This document shows, piece by piece, positions 26,073 through 35,266 of a DNA stretch of 64,000 nucleotides. The stretch is from Desulfonatronospira thiodismutans ASO3-1. Its GTDB lineage: Bacteria > Desulfobacterota > Desulfovibrionia > Desulfovibrionales > Desulfonatronovibrionaceae. The notes beneath the pieces were generated by a model. That model made no database searches, was not told the DNA's origin, and saw nothing but the letters and a program-made list of their open reading frames with translations. The position numbers were made by a program, and so were the translations under genes. The stretch covers positions 264,263 to 328,262 of the forward strand of contig NZ_ACJN02000003.1 in assembly GCF_000174435.1 (NCBI RefSeq), in the 5' to 3' direction. Each line of letters starts with the position of its first letter. Positions within the stretch are counted from its first letter, which is position 1.

Positions 26073-27629
26073 TCAGCAGGCAGTGGGGGAAGGCAGGACT
26101 TCCGGATCTATGTACTGAGGCATAAGGGCCTTCAGATCCTGCTCGGTCTTGGCCAGGGGCAAGTTTTCAAACAGGTGGCGTAAGTATGCGTAAGGCTCCA
26201 GGCCGTTCTTTTTGGCTGTCTCCACCAGGGAGAAGTACATAGCGCCTGCCTTGGCTCCATTGGGATGTCCGGCAAAAAGCCAGTTCTTGCGTCCCAGGGC
26301 GAAGGGTCTGATGGCGTTTTCCACCAGATTATTGTCAGGCCGCAGCCGGCCATCCAGTGTATAGCGCACCACTCTGTCCCACTGGTTCAGGGCATAATTT
26401 ATGGCCGTGCCCAGTTTGCTTTTGTCCGGGGTGGTTTTACTTCTTTCGTCCAGCAGAGTTTTTATCTGGTTTAGTATGGGTATACTTTTTTCCTGACGTT
26501 CTTCCTGTATCCGGTCGGGCTTTAGCTTTCTGGTTTCAAAGGACTGTTCCAGGATATATAGCTTGGCGATAAGGTTCAGGATTTCCTGGGCGGTTCCGCC
26601 CTTGTGCTTTTGTTTCTTGGAGAGTTTGACCACATCCATAAACTTGCGCCGGACATGGGCCAGGCATCCTACATGGAATATGCCCGGCTTGTCGCCCAGG
26701 TCGTTGTAGACTGCATAGCCGTCACTTTGAATATAACCTTGATAGTCCTGGAGGAAATCCAGGGCCAGACCGCTTCGCGTGGGATGATAATCATAAAGGA
26801 CAGTGGGATTTTCAGGATGGCCGCCAAGGAAAACCCACATATATGACTTGGAAGTGTTGGACCGGCCCGGTTCATCAAGTACCTGTACCGGGGTCTCGTC
26901 TATGCCCACCTGGAATCCGAGCATGATCTCCTTTTTGAACAGATCCAGGAAAGGCTCGCAGACCCTGGCCGCATGCATGGCCCAGGAGACCATGGTGGAA
27001 CGGGAGATATCAATGCCCAGCCTTAAAAGCTGCTTGCACTGGCGATAAAAGGGTAGGCCGTCCACAAACTTGGCTGTGATGATATGAGCCATAAGACCTG
27101 GAGTCACTATGCCCTGGGGGATCAGCTGTTCCGGCATGGGAGCTATTTTGACTGCACCCTGATCATCTTCGGCTCCCTCGCAGTTTTTGCAGGCGTATTT
27201 GAGACGGATGTAGCGATTAACAATCAGCCTGGCAGGGATATAATCCAGTTTTTCGCTTACTTCCTGACCTATCGGGCTTAGCTCGACTCCGCAGGGGCAT
27301 ATCTTTTCCTCCCCAGAGAGGTCATGGATTATATCCTTTCTGGGAAGATCCTTGGGGATGGGCTTGCGGCCACGTTTCTTACGGGAATGTTCAGGTATGG
27401 TGATGGTTTTTTCCTGGGGCGTTTCCACCTCGGTTTCCATCTCAACAAGGCCAGGCATCATGGGCCAGGTCTCTTTGGAGCCGCATTTGGGTTTTTTATC
27501 GGATTTGGACCCATAGATGGCTTTTTGCAGGAAGTTCAGTTTCTCCTGCAGGTAGATAAGTTGCTGGTGGTAGTCAGCAACGATATCTTTGAGCGCATCC
27601 TTATCATCTGGCAAGTTGTTGATGTCCAT
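26073..27629 (-). CDS. tnpC: IS66 transposase TnpC
   Basis: A 518-residue DDE transposase. Order: N-terminal leucine-rich helix (IYLQEKLNFLQKAIYGSKSD), zinc-binding CPCGVEL...CKNCEG, catalytic GIDETPVQVLDEPG, SDGYAVYNDLG, and RPDNNLVENAIRPFALGRKN with the last Glu. The ATG at 27629 gives the family's usual start; an upstream in-frame Met adds 44 unlikely residues. Confidence 0.9.
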   Translation of the reverse strand: MDINNLPDDKDALKDIVADYHQQLIYLQEKLNFLQKAIYGSKSDKKPKCGSKETWPMMPGLVEMETEVETPQEKTITIPEHSRKKRGRKPIPKDLPRKDIIHDLSGEEKICPCGVELSPIGQEVSEKLDYIPARLIVNRYIRLKYACKNCEGAEDDQGAVKIAPMPEQLIPQGIVTPGLMAHIITAKFVDGLPFYRQCKQLLRLGIDISRSTMVSWAMHAARVCEPFLDLFKKEIMLGFQVGIDETPVQVLDEPGRSNTSKSYMWVFLGGHPENPTVLYDYHPTRSGLALDFLQDYQGYIQSDGYAVYNDLGDKPGIFHVGCLAHVRRKFMDVVKLSKKQKHKGGTAQEILNLIAKLYILEQSFETRKLKPDRIQEERQEKSIPILNQIKTLLDERSKTTPDKSKLGTAINYALNQWDRVVRYTLDGRLRPDNNLVENAIRPFALGRKNWLFAGHPNGAKAGAMYFSLVETAKKNGLEPYAYLRHLFENLPLAKTEQDLKALMPQYIDPEVLPSPTAC

Positions 27630-27688
27630 AACTGAGTATTCATATACACACAACCATTTGGAATTGCAAGCTTTTTTTGCAAAAAAAT

Positions 27689-28039
27689 CTAAAATAATGT
27701 GGAAAATTTTAACTCTTTGTGCCCCCTGACCTGCACAGGGTCCAGACCGTCTAAAAGCCAAACAAGCTGCCTCGCATCAAGCTCCATAACTTCCTGCTTT
27801 GATGCAGGCCACTTGAAGCTTTGCTTCTCCAGGCGCTTTTGCCACAGGCAAAAACCGTTTGTGTCCCAGTACAGGATCTTGATGATGGTTCGCTGCCTGT
27901 TGCAGAAGACAAACAGATGACCGGAAAAGGGGTCATGCTCCAGCTGAGCCTGGACCATGATGGACAACCCGTCTATGGCCTTGCGCATGTCGGTATGTCC
28001 GGTGACCAGATACACCTTGGCCTGACTTACCGCGATCAC
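27689..28039 (-). CDS. tnpB: IS66 accessory protein TnpB
   Basis: A 116-residue protein with VYLVTGHTDMRKAIDGLSIM and HLFVFCNRQRTIIKILYWDT, the conserved core of IS66 Orf2 (TnpB). Required for transposition in IS66-type elements. It overlaps tnpA by four bases. Confidence 0.9.
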   Translation of the reverse strand: MIAVSQAKVYLVTGHTDMRKAIDGLSIMVQAQLEHDPFSGHLFVFCNRQRTIIKILYWDTNGFCLWQKRLEKQSFKWPASKQEVMELDARQLVWLLDGLDPVQVRGHKELKFSTLF

Positions 28040-28377
28040 GTGATCTCCTCCAGAGTACGGACAAGCTTGGCCAGTACTTCCTGCTGGAAATCACCCGGGA
28101 TATCCACTTGGTAACTATTGACCATCAGGCGCAGAGGCGTATGGGTTTTCTCCTGGACAACCTTCAGGGGCACCGGCACGATGGCATTTTCCTCCTGGGT
28201 TTTCCTGGAATAGGTGTGCCCAAGCTTTTTGCACCAGTAATAGAAGGCATGCTTGGACAGTTCTGCCCTGCGGCAGTATTCGGCCTTGGTCAGGCTGCCC
28301 TGCCTCCACTTGTTGATATGCGCGGACCAGAATCCGGCCCGCTCCTCAGGCGTGTACTTCTGTGACTTGGTTTGCAT
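28036..28377 (-). CDS. tnpA: IS66 accessory protein TnpA
   Basis: A 113-residue protein with an N-terminal helix-turn-helix region (WRQGSLTKAEYCRRAELSKH then AFYYWCKKLG), as in IS66 Orf1 proteins. First gene of the element. Confidence 0.88.
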   Translation of the reverse strand: MQTKSQKYTPEERAGFWSAHINKWRQGSLTKAEYCRRAELSKHAFYYWCKKLGHTYSRKTQEENAIVPVPLKVVQEKTHTPLRLMVNSYQVDIPGDFQQEVLAKLVRTLEEIT

Positions 28378-28639
28378 AACGGCCCCTCCTTGGTATTTGG
28401 GAGACCATTAGCACATCAGGCGGAGAAAAAAAGATGGGGTTAAATGGACGCTTACACATCTCCTGTTCTCATATTTTATAAACCAGACTCAGGAAGCATG
28501 CAAGCCCTTTCTTTCCCTACGTCCAATGCAGTGAAACAGGGAGGCGGAAACAGTTCCCTATCCTTTATTCCAGTGCTCCTCGGCCTTTGGTGATAGTGCA
28601 GTCGGCTGCAGGACAACACCCTCCTCCTGCAGCCGCCCC

Positions 28640-28980
28640 TCACATGCCCTGCAGGGCCAGAAAGATGAGCAGCAGCCCGCCCAGGGCAGCCAGAAGACCA
28701 AAGACCCTGGGGTGCCTTGCCGTCAGGTTCAGGTAGCCCTGGCGCAGGCGCTTAAGCAGGTTTATTATATCCTCTTTACTGATAAAACGGTTGGATTTTT
28801 TTTCCAGGGGCTTTAGCGCGCTGGGCCTTATGGTCACCACGACCCCGATGACTGCTATGGCCGCTCCAAAAATAAAGAAAACCACGGTCAGGGCCTGATA
28901 GAAAACAAGTAAGGAATTCTCTGCGGGAGCGGATCCGGACAGAAGCCAGGCTGCAAAACACAAGAGAACTCCCCCCAGGG
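28640..28980 (-). pseudogene. membrane protein, N-terminal third missing (copy 2)
   Basis: Identical to residues about 65-176 of the intact protein at 38691-39221 (GSAPAENSLLVFYQALTVVF ... LIFLALQGM), with two to three membrane helices left. The match ends at 28980, where GGAAGAAGGG and the RAYT-2 leader follow. The 28464-28639 spacer matches 50660-50830, linking this gene and the coiled-coil gene as an ancestral pair. Confidence 0.8.
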
Positions 28981-29080
28981 GAAGAAGGGAAGAAGGGGAC
29001 AGTCTCTTCTTGCGTTTTATTTCAGCTTATGCTATCCATTCTTCCAACAGCTCAACCACCAGCCTTAAAGGAGGTATCTC

Positions 29081-30001
29081 ATGCCCCGCATAGCCCGTTT
29101 TATCCGTAATGACCGCCAAACCGTCTACCATGTCATATCACGTACTGCCCTGCCCGGCCTGCCCATCAAGGATACTGACAAGGATTATCTGCTGGGGCTT
29201 ATCAAAAGACTGAGCAGGCTTTACTTTGTTGACGTGCTGGGTTTCGCAGTTATGGGGAATCATTTCCACCTGGTAGCCCGGATGCACCCTGAGGATGAAA
29301 TTTCCAACTCAGACATCATCAAGAGATGGCAGGACTATTATGGTGACAAGGTCGAGATGCCTACTGACCGGATGGCTGAGGTCAAGAAGAGGCTTTGCAG
29401 CCTTGGGGCCTATGTGAAGGACATCAAGCAGAATTTTACCCGGTATTATAATAAGAAGCACAGGCGACAGGGATTTTTCTGGGGAGGCCGGTTTAAGAGT
29501 ATGATTGTCCAGGAAGGCAGTACTCTTGTTAATTTGCTGGCCTATGTGGATTTAAACCCTATCCGTGCAGGTATTGTGAAGAAACCGGAGAATTACCGCT
29601 GGAGCTCACTTGGCTACCATACCCAGACCGGCAATAAAGACGGCCTGCTGGACATTGATTTTGGCCTCAAGGAGTGGAACGAGCTGGACCCCAAAGAGAT
29701 TGTCCGCAAGTACAGGCAGTTTGTTTACGAGACCGGAGCAGTAGACGCCGGCAAAGGCAAGACCATTGATCAAAAGGTTGTGGAAAAAGCCAGGAAAAAA
29801 GGCTACAAGATATCCAGGACTGACCGGTTCAGATACAGATGCCGGTATTTTACCGATTCCGGGGTTATCGGCGGGAAGGACTTTGTGCAGGAAGTCTTTG
29901 ACCAGGTTAAGCACTTGCTTGGTTCCAAGGATGAGCGGAAATTTACGCCGGTTGGCGGTGTCGAGGGTTTGTACTCTATGAAGAGGTTGGGCGCTTCATA
30001 G
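29081..30001 (+). CDS. RAYT transposase, subtype 2
   Basis: A 306-residue RAYT that opens MPRIARFIRNDRQTVYHVIS. It has HUH motif GNHFHL and catalytic Tyr in FTRYYNKKHRR, and diverges from subtype 1 in the first two-thirds while the last third is almost the same. GGAGG lies before the ATG. Its leader starts GGGGACAGTCTC...TTTTATTTCAG, different from subtype 1. A broken sister copy is at 34705-36099. Confidence 0.88.
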   Translation: MPRIARFIRNDRQTVYHVISRTALPGLPIKDTDKDYLLGLIKRLSRLYFVDVLGFAVMGNHFHLVARMHPEDEISNSDIIKRWQDYYGDKVEMPTDRMAEVKKRLCSLGAYVKDIKQNFTRYYNKKHRRQGFFWGGRFKSMIVQEGSTLVNLLAYVDLNPIRAGIVKKPENYRWSSLGYHTQTGNKDGLLDIDFGLKEWNELDPKEIVRKYRQFVYETGAVDAGKGKTIDQKVVEKARKKGYKISRTDRFRYRCRYFTDSGVIGGKDFVQEVFDQVKHLLGSKDERKFTPVGGVEGLYSMKRLGAS

Positions 30002-30196
30002 CCAGTGCCTTTTAATTTCCTCTTGCCTGCCCCTTCAACACTACTATATAACCGAGCAGATTCCGTGGATCTATGGATGATAGAAGTGAACTCTTTATTG
30101 CTACTTGCCAAATAATCCGGGATGTTCTATATAGTTATATGTTATGGAGAGAAATTGAGTTAACACACTCAAAGTGTTTAATAAAAGGAGTATGGT

Positions 30197-30436
30197 ATGG
30201 AGGCAAAGGCAATTAAGGTGGGAAATAGATTGGCATTCATTGTACCTGAACCAATCGCCGAAAAGTGCGGAATTTTTGAAAACACCTCTGTTGATATTTC
30301 GCTAAGAGATGACGAAATTGTAGTCAGACCCCAGCGTAAAAAGTATATACTGTCCGAACTTTTGGCAGAAATCACCCCGGATAATATCCATAAAGAAGTA
30401 GGCAGTGGCGAACCTGTTGGACAGGAAATGCTTTAA
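30197..30436 (+). CDS. mazE: MazE-type antitoxin
   Basis: A 79-residue AbrB/MazE swapped-hairpin protein: MEAKAIKVGNRLAFIVPEPI, then SVDISLRDDEIVVRPQRKKY, and an acidic tail. AAGGAG precedes the ATG. Its last base is the first base of mazF. Confidence 0.88.
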   Translation: MEAKAIKVGNRLAFIVPEPIAEKCGIFENTSVDISLRDDEIVVRPQRKKYILSELLAEITPDNIHKEVGSGEPVGQEML

Positions 30437-30771
30437 TGTATGTGCCTGATCGCGGTCATATCGTATGGTTGAACTTTAATCCCCAAACCGGGCATGAACA
30501 GGCAGGTCATCGCCCTGCACTGGTGCTTTCCCCTGCTTCATACAACGGCAAAACAGGACTCGCATTATTTTGCCCTATCTCGAACAAAATTAAAGGGTAC
30601 CCTTTTGAGGTCATGATCAAAGGCCACACTTCAATCTCAGGTGTTGCCTTGGCTGACCAAGTCAAAAACCTGGATTGGCGCGCCCGTGGGCTGAAGTTTG
30701 CTGCTTCGGTGGATGAGAGCATACTCGAAGATGTTATAGCCAAGTTTGAAGCATTATTACGCTCTGCTTAA
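30436..30771 (+). CDS. mazF: MazF endoribonuclease toxin
   Basis: A 111-residue MazF: YVPDRGHIVWLNFNPQTGHE, QAGHRPALVLSPASYNGKTG, ALFCPISNKIKGYPFEVMI and ADQVKNLDWRARGLKF, i.e. all core strands with the conserved RPALVLSP. Complete and coupled to mazE by an overlap of one base (TAATG). Confidence 0.92.
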   Translation: MYVPDRGHIVWLNFNPQTGHEQAGHRPALVLSPASYNGKTGLALFCPISNKIKGYPFEVMIKGHTSISGVALADQVKNLDWRARGLKFAASVDESILEDVIAKFEALLRSA

Positions 30772-30851
30772 TAAAAGAGAGTGAGCAATGGGACATTGTG
30801 TTTACCCGGTTGAACACAAAAAAAGCCAACAGGGACATTATGTTGCGAGTT

Positions 30852-31142
30852 TAGTTATGTTGCCAGTATCCCGCTATACCCCGCCTGTCTTTAGTATTTT
30901 TTTTAACATACCCTGCATACCCCGCCCTGATTGAATGCCCTAAGGTAAGTTTCGGCTCAACAGAATTAATCCACCCCGCCTCACCAGGTATAGACATATA
31001 CCCCGCATACCCCGCCCTTGAGGTAGTTCCCGGAATGTTCAGTGGTCAGGCTCCAGTACTCAGCGCTGATCCCTGATTTTTTCTTGACCCCGCATGAATT
31101 CTTTCCATTCATTTTTCTTCTTTCCAAAACTACAACCTCTTG
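30852..31142. repeat. dispersed repeat, second copy, empty palindrome site
   Basis: Matches 20950-21245. At its left border GCGAGTTTA is joined to GTTATGTTGCC without the 86-bp palindrome found at 20864, which provides the empty-site comparison. It is preceded by a fragment CCAACAGGGACATTATGTTG that mixes RAYT leader and repeat words. Confidence 0.75.
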
Positions 31143-31165
31143 GAGTAACTGCTCCTGAAGGTTGT

Positions 31166-31610
31166 ATGTCCAAAAAACGCTGCAGTGAGCCGGTGTCTTT
31201 TTCCCCTTACCAAACGTAACCCCGACCAGAAGTATTGCTCCAAGCCTGATTGCCAGAGAGCGCGCAAGCGCCGGTGGCAAAGAAAGAAAATGCAGGTGGA
31301 CCAGGCCTACAGGCTCAATAAAAGGGCTTCAGACCAACGCTGGAGTGCCAGGAACCCTGACTACTGGAATAACTACAGGGAAAACAACCCTGACTATACT
31401 CGAAGCAACCGGGAAAAACAGCGATATAGAAACCGGCGCAGGAGGGCCATCGAATCCATTTCCAGCGAAATTGCAAAGCTGGACGCGTTATCAGCTGAAA
31501 ACAGTGACATATCAGGAACTTACGCCATGATTTCTGTCCAGGATCTGCTGATTGCAAAGATGGACGCGAAAATCGTGAAAATCACAGAAGTATCAATGGG
31601 TTGCGCATGA
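31166..31610 (+). pseudogene. zinc-finger-like basic protein linked to integrase cluster, probable frameshift
   Basis: From an ATG at 31166 the frame reads MSKKRCS. In the next frame RCLFPLTKRNPDQKYCSKPD continues as CQRARKRRWQRKK, then an arginine-rich region to 31610. The C..C pair (CSKPDC) and RRWQRKK are of a type found beside phage-like integrases and CHC2 proteins. A single-base shift near 31185 splits the reading frame. A GTG at 31185 could serve the rest (141 residues). Confidence 0.5.
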
Positions 31611-31712
31611 TTTGGTCCTGATTGCAAAGGTAGGACTCGATAGCCTCCACTGCCGGGGTGGTGATAGGGAAGTCAAATCTTAATCACTGACACTTATCTC
31701 GAGGAGGAAATC

Positions 31713-32010
31713 ATGGCCCAAAGATATTCCAGAGAGGAACTGCAGCGGTTGCGAAACAAGGTTTTGGTCAATGACGTTATTGTCCATATCCTGGATATGC
31801 CCTCCAAAGTCAGGGACGGATACTTGCGCTTTCTGTGCCCGGCTTTGCTCCGAGTTTTTGACCGCCTGTAATCCCAGAACCAACCTGGCCAGGTGTTTTC
31901 GTTGCGAAAGAAATTTCAACCCCATTGACCTGGTCATGGTGGTCAAGGGCTTAAATTTCCGGGAGGCAGTGGAGTTTTTGCAGGACATGGAACAAAGGCT
32001 GGGCAGGTAG
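31713..32010 (+). pseudogene. CHC2 zinc-finger (primase-like) protein, frameshifted
   Basis: The frame starts at ATG 31713 after GAGGAGG (MAQRYSREELQRLRNKVLVN...YLRFLCP). It continues, one base out of phase, as LCSEFLTACNPRTNLARCFR then CERNFNPIDLVMVVKGLNF, which is the CHC2 zinc finger of DnaG-type primases (CPxC ... CFxC). One extra G near 31841 causes the shift. It lies between the basic protein and the integrase, as in integrative elements. Confidence 0.75.
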
Positions 32011-32015
32011 AGGTT

Positions 32016-32588
32016 ATGCTGGACAGGCAGATCCAGGACTACCTGGAATGGATGAACAATGCCGGGTATGCTCCATGGACAATGGCCCAACACAGCCAAA
32101 TTCTAAACCGGCTGCTGGACTTTGTGGTGCTAAATAGCATCCCCTGGGAGCGTACCTTTGCCCGGGATACCTTGCAGGCATTTAAGGACCATGTCCAGGT
32201 TAAGTATGCCGGGTTTGTCCTGCGCGGATTCATGCGCTACCTGCACCAGAATGGCATAATCTGCTTGCCGCCGGGTGCTTTGCCTGAAGGCAGAGGCAGG
32301 AGCAAGCTCCAAAGAGCCCAGCTGCCCAGGCTTTATGAAGAGTATCTCCAATTCTACACCCAAACCCGCCAAGTAGGAAAACAGCAGATTTACCGGGTCC
32401 AGGGGACTCTATCCGCACTTAATGACTACCTGCAAAACCAGGGCATGGAGCTTAAAGATCTGGATGTCTTACATATGGATGCTTTTCTGGCTGAGAGAAA
32501 CAGGAACTTTGCTCCTGAAACCAGGATCAACCAGCGCTCGGTCCTCAGAGGTTTCCTGCGCTACCTGTTGATGAGGCCAGGTCTCTGA
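32016..32588 (+). pseudogene. tyrosine recombinase, catalytic domain missing
   Basis: A 190-residue N-terminal region with two SAM-like core-binding modules (MLDRQIQDYLEWMNNAGYAP ... and YRVQGTLSALNDYLQNQGME). The R..H-R-Y catalytic domain is absent because the frame enters the palindrome CCAGGTCTCTGAGACCAGC at 32577. It follows the CHC2 gene by five bases. Confidence 0.7.
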
Positions 32589-32711
32589 GACCAGCAACTG
32601 CTTGTTTTTATTAAGTTTAACCCTCTAAAATAGCCCATTTTCACCCCCCTGGTGTAATTCGCTACGCTCGTGACTGCGTCAATTACACTGGGTAAACTTA
32701 CAGACAACTTT
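32575..32711. repeat. 137-bp composite palindrome (copy 1)
   Basis: CCAGGTCTCTGAGACCAGCA, then GTTTAACCC ... GGGTAAAC enclosing AAAATagcccATTTT and GGTGTAATT ... AATTACACT, i.e. an outer stem with two inner hairpins. The duplicate is at 37590-37726. From 32712 to 33108 no gene is seen. Confidence 0.75.
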
Positions 32712-33108
32712 TGCCTCCGGCGCCACCCGGATCTATACGTAACCATCCAAGATTATTATCAATTAATATTAAAAATCTCTCGGATCAGTTAACCCCTCCC
32801 GCAGGCAACGCAAAAATATCCGTATTCCATAAAGCGGATAGTGCCCTACGAGTCTCATTTCCCCCTCACCCGATACGCCAACAACATAACCCTTTCTTAC
32901 TGCCCCCTACGACTTCCTCACCGCAACCCAACGCTGCAGACCCTCAAGAATAGCCCTCACAGTCCCATATAGAGCTTCCAACCTTTTTCCCGACCAACTT
33001 ACCTCATCTTTTTTCCTTCAAGGCCGCTATATGGCTTTGTGTGGATTCAAAAATTAAGCCTTCTTCGGTTGTAAGCTTGTAAGAGCACTATAACAAGGAG
33101 GTTTAATT

Positions 33109-33402
33109 ATGCCGAGACAAAACTTGACCCCGAAATTCGTAACCAACCCACCTAAACCCACCGATAAACCCAAGACAGATTATTTCGACACACAGGTATC
33201 CGGCTTTATCCTGGAGGTAAGATCCAGCGGAAAGGCCACGTATTATCTGCGATACAGAGATGTTGCAGGGCAACTGAAGCAGGTAAAGCTTGGAACGCCT
33301 GAGACGCTTAGCCTTGATGGAGCCAGATCCAGGGTTTCCCTGGCACCTAAAAATTCTCCTTGCCTACCTGAAGACTATGCCTTATTCTCCCTTTATGAGT
33401 GA
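33109..33402 (+). pseudogene. phage-type integrase, N-terminal arm-binding fragment
   Basis: MPRQNLTPKFVTNPPKPTDK then YFDTQVSGFILEVRSSGKAT and YYLRYRDVAGQLKQVKLGTP is the DUF4102-type arm-binding domain of P4-like integrases. After SLDGARSR the sequence switches at about 33331 to the upstream region of the Rpn gene, so everything beyond the arm domain is lost. AAGGAGG precedes the ATG. Confidence 0.75.
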
Positions 33403-34396
33403 TACAAGCAAATACCATGATCATACTTTCAGGGCGATACTGGGACGAGAGCCCGTGGCAAGGGATTTCGTAAGGTATCATCTGCCGGAAGAGATAACCA
33501 GGGACATGAACCTGGATACTGTCAAGGTGTCCTCCAGGTCATATGTCAGCGACAATCTCAAGGAGAGCATGACCGATCTTGTGATCACCCTGCAACTCAA
33601 TACTGGGGAGCCTGCGGAGATCTATATTCTGGTGGAGCACAAGAGTGATCTGGATGCCTGGACCAAGATCCAGCTATTCAAATACATGAACGAGGTCTGG
33701 CAGAGCTTTATCCAGAAGAAAACCGGAACCCTGCCGATCATAGTTCCTCTGGTCTTTTATCACGGAACAGCCAGGTGGAATTATAGCCTGGAGTTTTCTG
33801 ACCTCTTTAATCTGCCGTCTAAGCATTACAGGAAGTATATTCCAAAGTTTGAACATCTCCTGCATGAAGTCCCGGAAATCAATAAGAAGAAGGCCAAGAC
33901 CTCCATTACCCTTGAGGTTTTTCACCTGGTCCTTGAATACATATTTTATCCGGAAAAGAGAGATCAGATATATGAAGCTTTAGAGCTGTTGTTTAAAGGT
34001 TTGGATGCCAAAGAGGCTCATGAAATCTTTGCAATCTTGATCAAGTACTTGCTTATAGCCACAGATGAAACGCCCGAAGAGGCAGAAGAGAAGGTCAAAC
34101 ATCTTCCCAAAGGAGGAGAAACCGTGAAGACCACAGCAGAAGTATTAAGACAGGAAGGGTACCACGAGGCAATAAAGGAAAAGCCTATGTGGCAGAAGGA
34201 AGCCAAAGTGGAGAACTCTCAAGAAAACCTTATAGATGTCGCCACAGAAGTATACGGCCCTTTACCTGGCTCACTCTACGAAAAAATCAAATCCATTCAA
34301 TCCCTGGAGAACTTAAGGGCTCTGAACAGAAAGGTGATCAGAACCCAATCCCTTGAAGAATTCTCTGAGCTCGTAAATCGTGCAGCACAGAATTAA
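33395..34396 (+). CDS. Rpn-family PD-(D/E)XK nuclease
   Basis: A 333-residue recombination-promoting nuclease/YhgA-like protein. MSDTSKYHDHTFRAILGREP is the usual opening. The catalytic triad is D61 (MTDLVITL) and E81-x-K83 (ILVEHKS). A helical middle region precedes a C-terminal module of about 60 residues (QENLIDVATEVYGPLPG... to ELVNRAAQ) almost the same as in the Rpn gene at 36507. Start at 33395 fits the family; an in-frame ATG lies 18 bases upstream. Confidence 0.85.
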   Translation: MSDTSKYHDHTFRAILGREPVARDFVRYHLPEEITRDMNLDTVKVSSRSYVSDNLKESMTDLVITLQLNTGEPAEIYILVEHKSDLDAWTKIQLFKYMNEVWQSFIQKKTGTLPIIVPLVFYHGTARWNYSLEFSDLFNLPSKHYRKYIPKFEHLLHEVPEINKKKAKTSITLEVFHLVLEYIFYPEKRDQIYEALELLFKGLDAKEAHEIFAILIKYLLIATDETPEEAEEKVKHLPKGGETVKTTAEVLRQEGYHEAIKEKPMWQKEAKVENSQENLIDVATEVYGPLPGSLYEKIKSIQSLENLRALNRKVIRTQSLEEFSELVNRAAQN

Positions 34397-34404
34397 CCTG
34401 TGCC

Positions 34405-34473
34405 CAGGGCGCAACCGCCATGCTGGCCCAGGCTAACACCCTGCCCCAGATGGCCATGCAGCTCATGGGCTAA
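34405..34473 (+). pseudogene. flagellin C-terminal remnant
   Basis: Twenty-two codons QGATAMLAQANTLPQMAMQL ending MG and TAA have the sequence of the flagellin D0 C-terminus (A.AMLAQAN..PQ.AL.LL). No other part of a flagellin gene is near. A good terminator follows, so the flagellin 3' end and terminator appear to have been moved together behind the Rpn gene. Confidence 0.6.
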
Positions 34474-34503
34474 ACCCAAACCAGATAAACCTTTATCCCA
34501 AAA

Positions 34504-34529
34504 GGGCCGGGCCTCCCCGGCCTTTTTTT
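34504..34529 (+). terminator. rho-independent terminator
   Basis: GGCCGGG and CCCGGCC form a stem with a short loop, followed by seven Ts, after the flagellin remnant and the Rpn gene. Confidence 0.85.
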
Positions 34530-34792
34530 GTGCTTTCAAAACCGGGCTGCAATAGGCTTCGACCCGGCGGCTGAGCACGAAAGAGAACTCGCAACATAAG
34601 GGACAGTCACTATTTGCGTTTTATTTCAGTTTATGCTGTCCATTCTTCCAACAGCTCAACCACCAGCCTTAAAGCTCAACCACCAGCCTTAAAGGAGGTG
34701 CTCCATGCCCCGCATAGCCCGCTTTATCCGTAATGACCGCCAAACCGTCTATCACGTCATATCCCGTACTGCCCATTGAGAAGGAATCAGGA

Positions 34793-35266
34793 GTCAGGGG
34801 ACAGGAGACAGAAAGATGGGAGTGCAGTCAGTCAAGGAATTAATCGTTTATCAAAAGGCATACAAACTGGCGATGCACATATTCGAGATCAGCAAAATGT
34901 TTCCAGATGAAGAAAGGTATGCTCTGACAAGTCAGATCAGACGTTCTTCACGTTCAGTGTGCTTGAATTTGCGTGAGGCATGGGCCAAGAGACGGTACGA
35001 AGCACACTTTATTAGCAAACTTACAGATTGCGATGGTGAAAACAACGAGACAGATACATCTCTGGATTTTGCTAAAGATTGTCAATACATAAAAAATGAG
35101 CAACATGCAGAACTAACCTCACTGTGTAAAGAAATCGGCAATATGCTGGGCAGCATGATCAACAATCCCCAACCTTTTATACTTAACAAGTAGATATTCT
35201 TTTCATTCTGCTTCCTCCCGACTTCAATCGACCCTCTTCTGCTTCCCCTGTCTCCTGTTTCCTGAC
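34793..35266 (+). mobile_element. IVS-like element with inverted repeats carrying a four-helix-bundle gene
   Basis: GTCAGGGGACAGGAGACAG at the left (34793-34811) and CTGTCTCCTGTTTCCTGAC at the right (35248-35266) are complementary at 17 of 19 positions and enclose the gene at 34816. The element sits in a RAYT gene rather than in 23S rRNA, where similar proteins encoded in intervening sequences are known. The outer junctions to RAYT sequence are near 34776 and 35282. Confidence 0.75.
34816..35193 (+). CDS. four-helix-bundle protein, 23S rRNA IVS type
   Basis: A 125-residue protein: VKELIVYQKAYKLAMHIFEI, then EERYALTSQIRRSSRSVCLN, L(R)EAWAKRRYEAHFISKLTDC and LCKEIGNMLGSMI. This is the four-helix-bundle family (S23/IVP) encoded in intervening sequences of bacterial 23S rRNA genes and also found as free genes. 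The usual IAEG is LREA here. Function unknown; a nucleic-acid-binding role has been proposed for the family. Enclosed by inverted repeats. Confidence 0.85.
   Translation: MGVQSVKELIVYQKAYKLAMHIFEISKMFPDEERYALTSQIRRSSRSVCLNLREAWAKRRYEAHFISKLTDCDGENNETDTSLDFAKDCQYIKNEQHAELTSLCKEIGNMLGSMINNPQPFILNK

Larger units (their letters stand above)
25973..28455 (-). mobile_element. IS66-family insertion sequence, complete
   Basis: A 2483-bp element with ends GTAAGCGTCCA / TGGACGCTTAC and an 8-bp target duplication ACATCTCC (25965-25972 and 28456-28463), the size expected for IS66. The duplicated target is the Shine-Dalgarno region of the coiled-coil gene (GGAGATGT on its strand), so the ribosome-binding site is retained. 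It carries tnpA, tnpB and tnpC. Confidence 0.9.
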
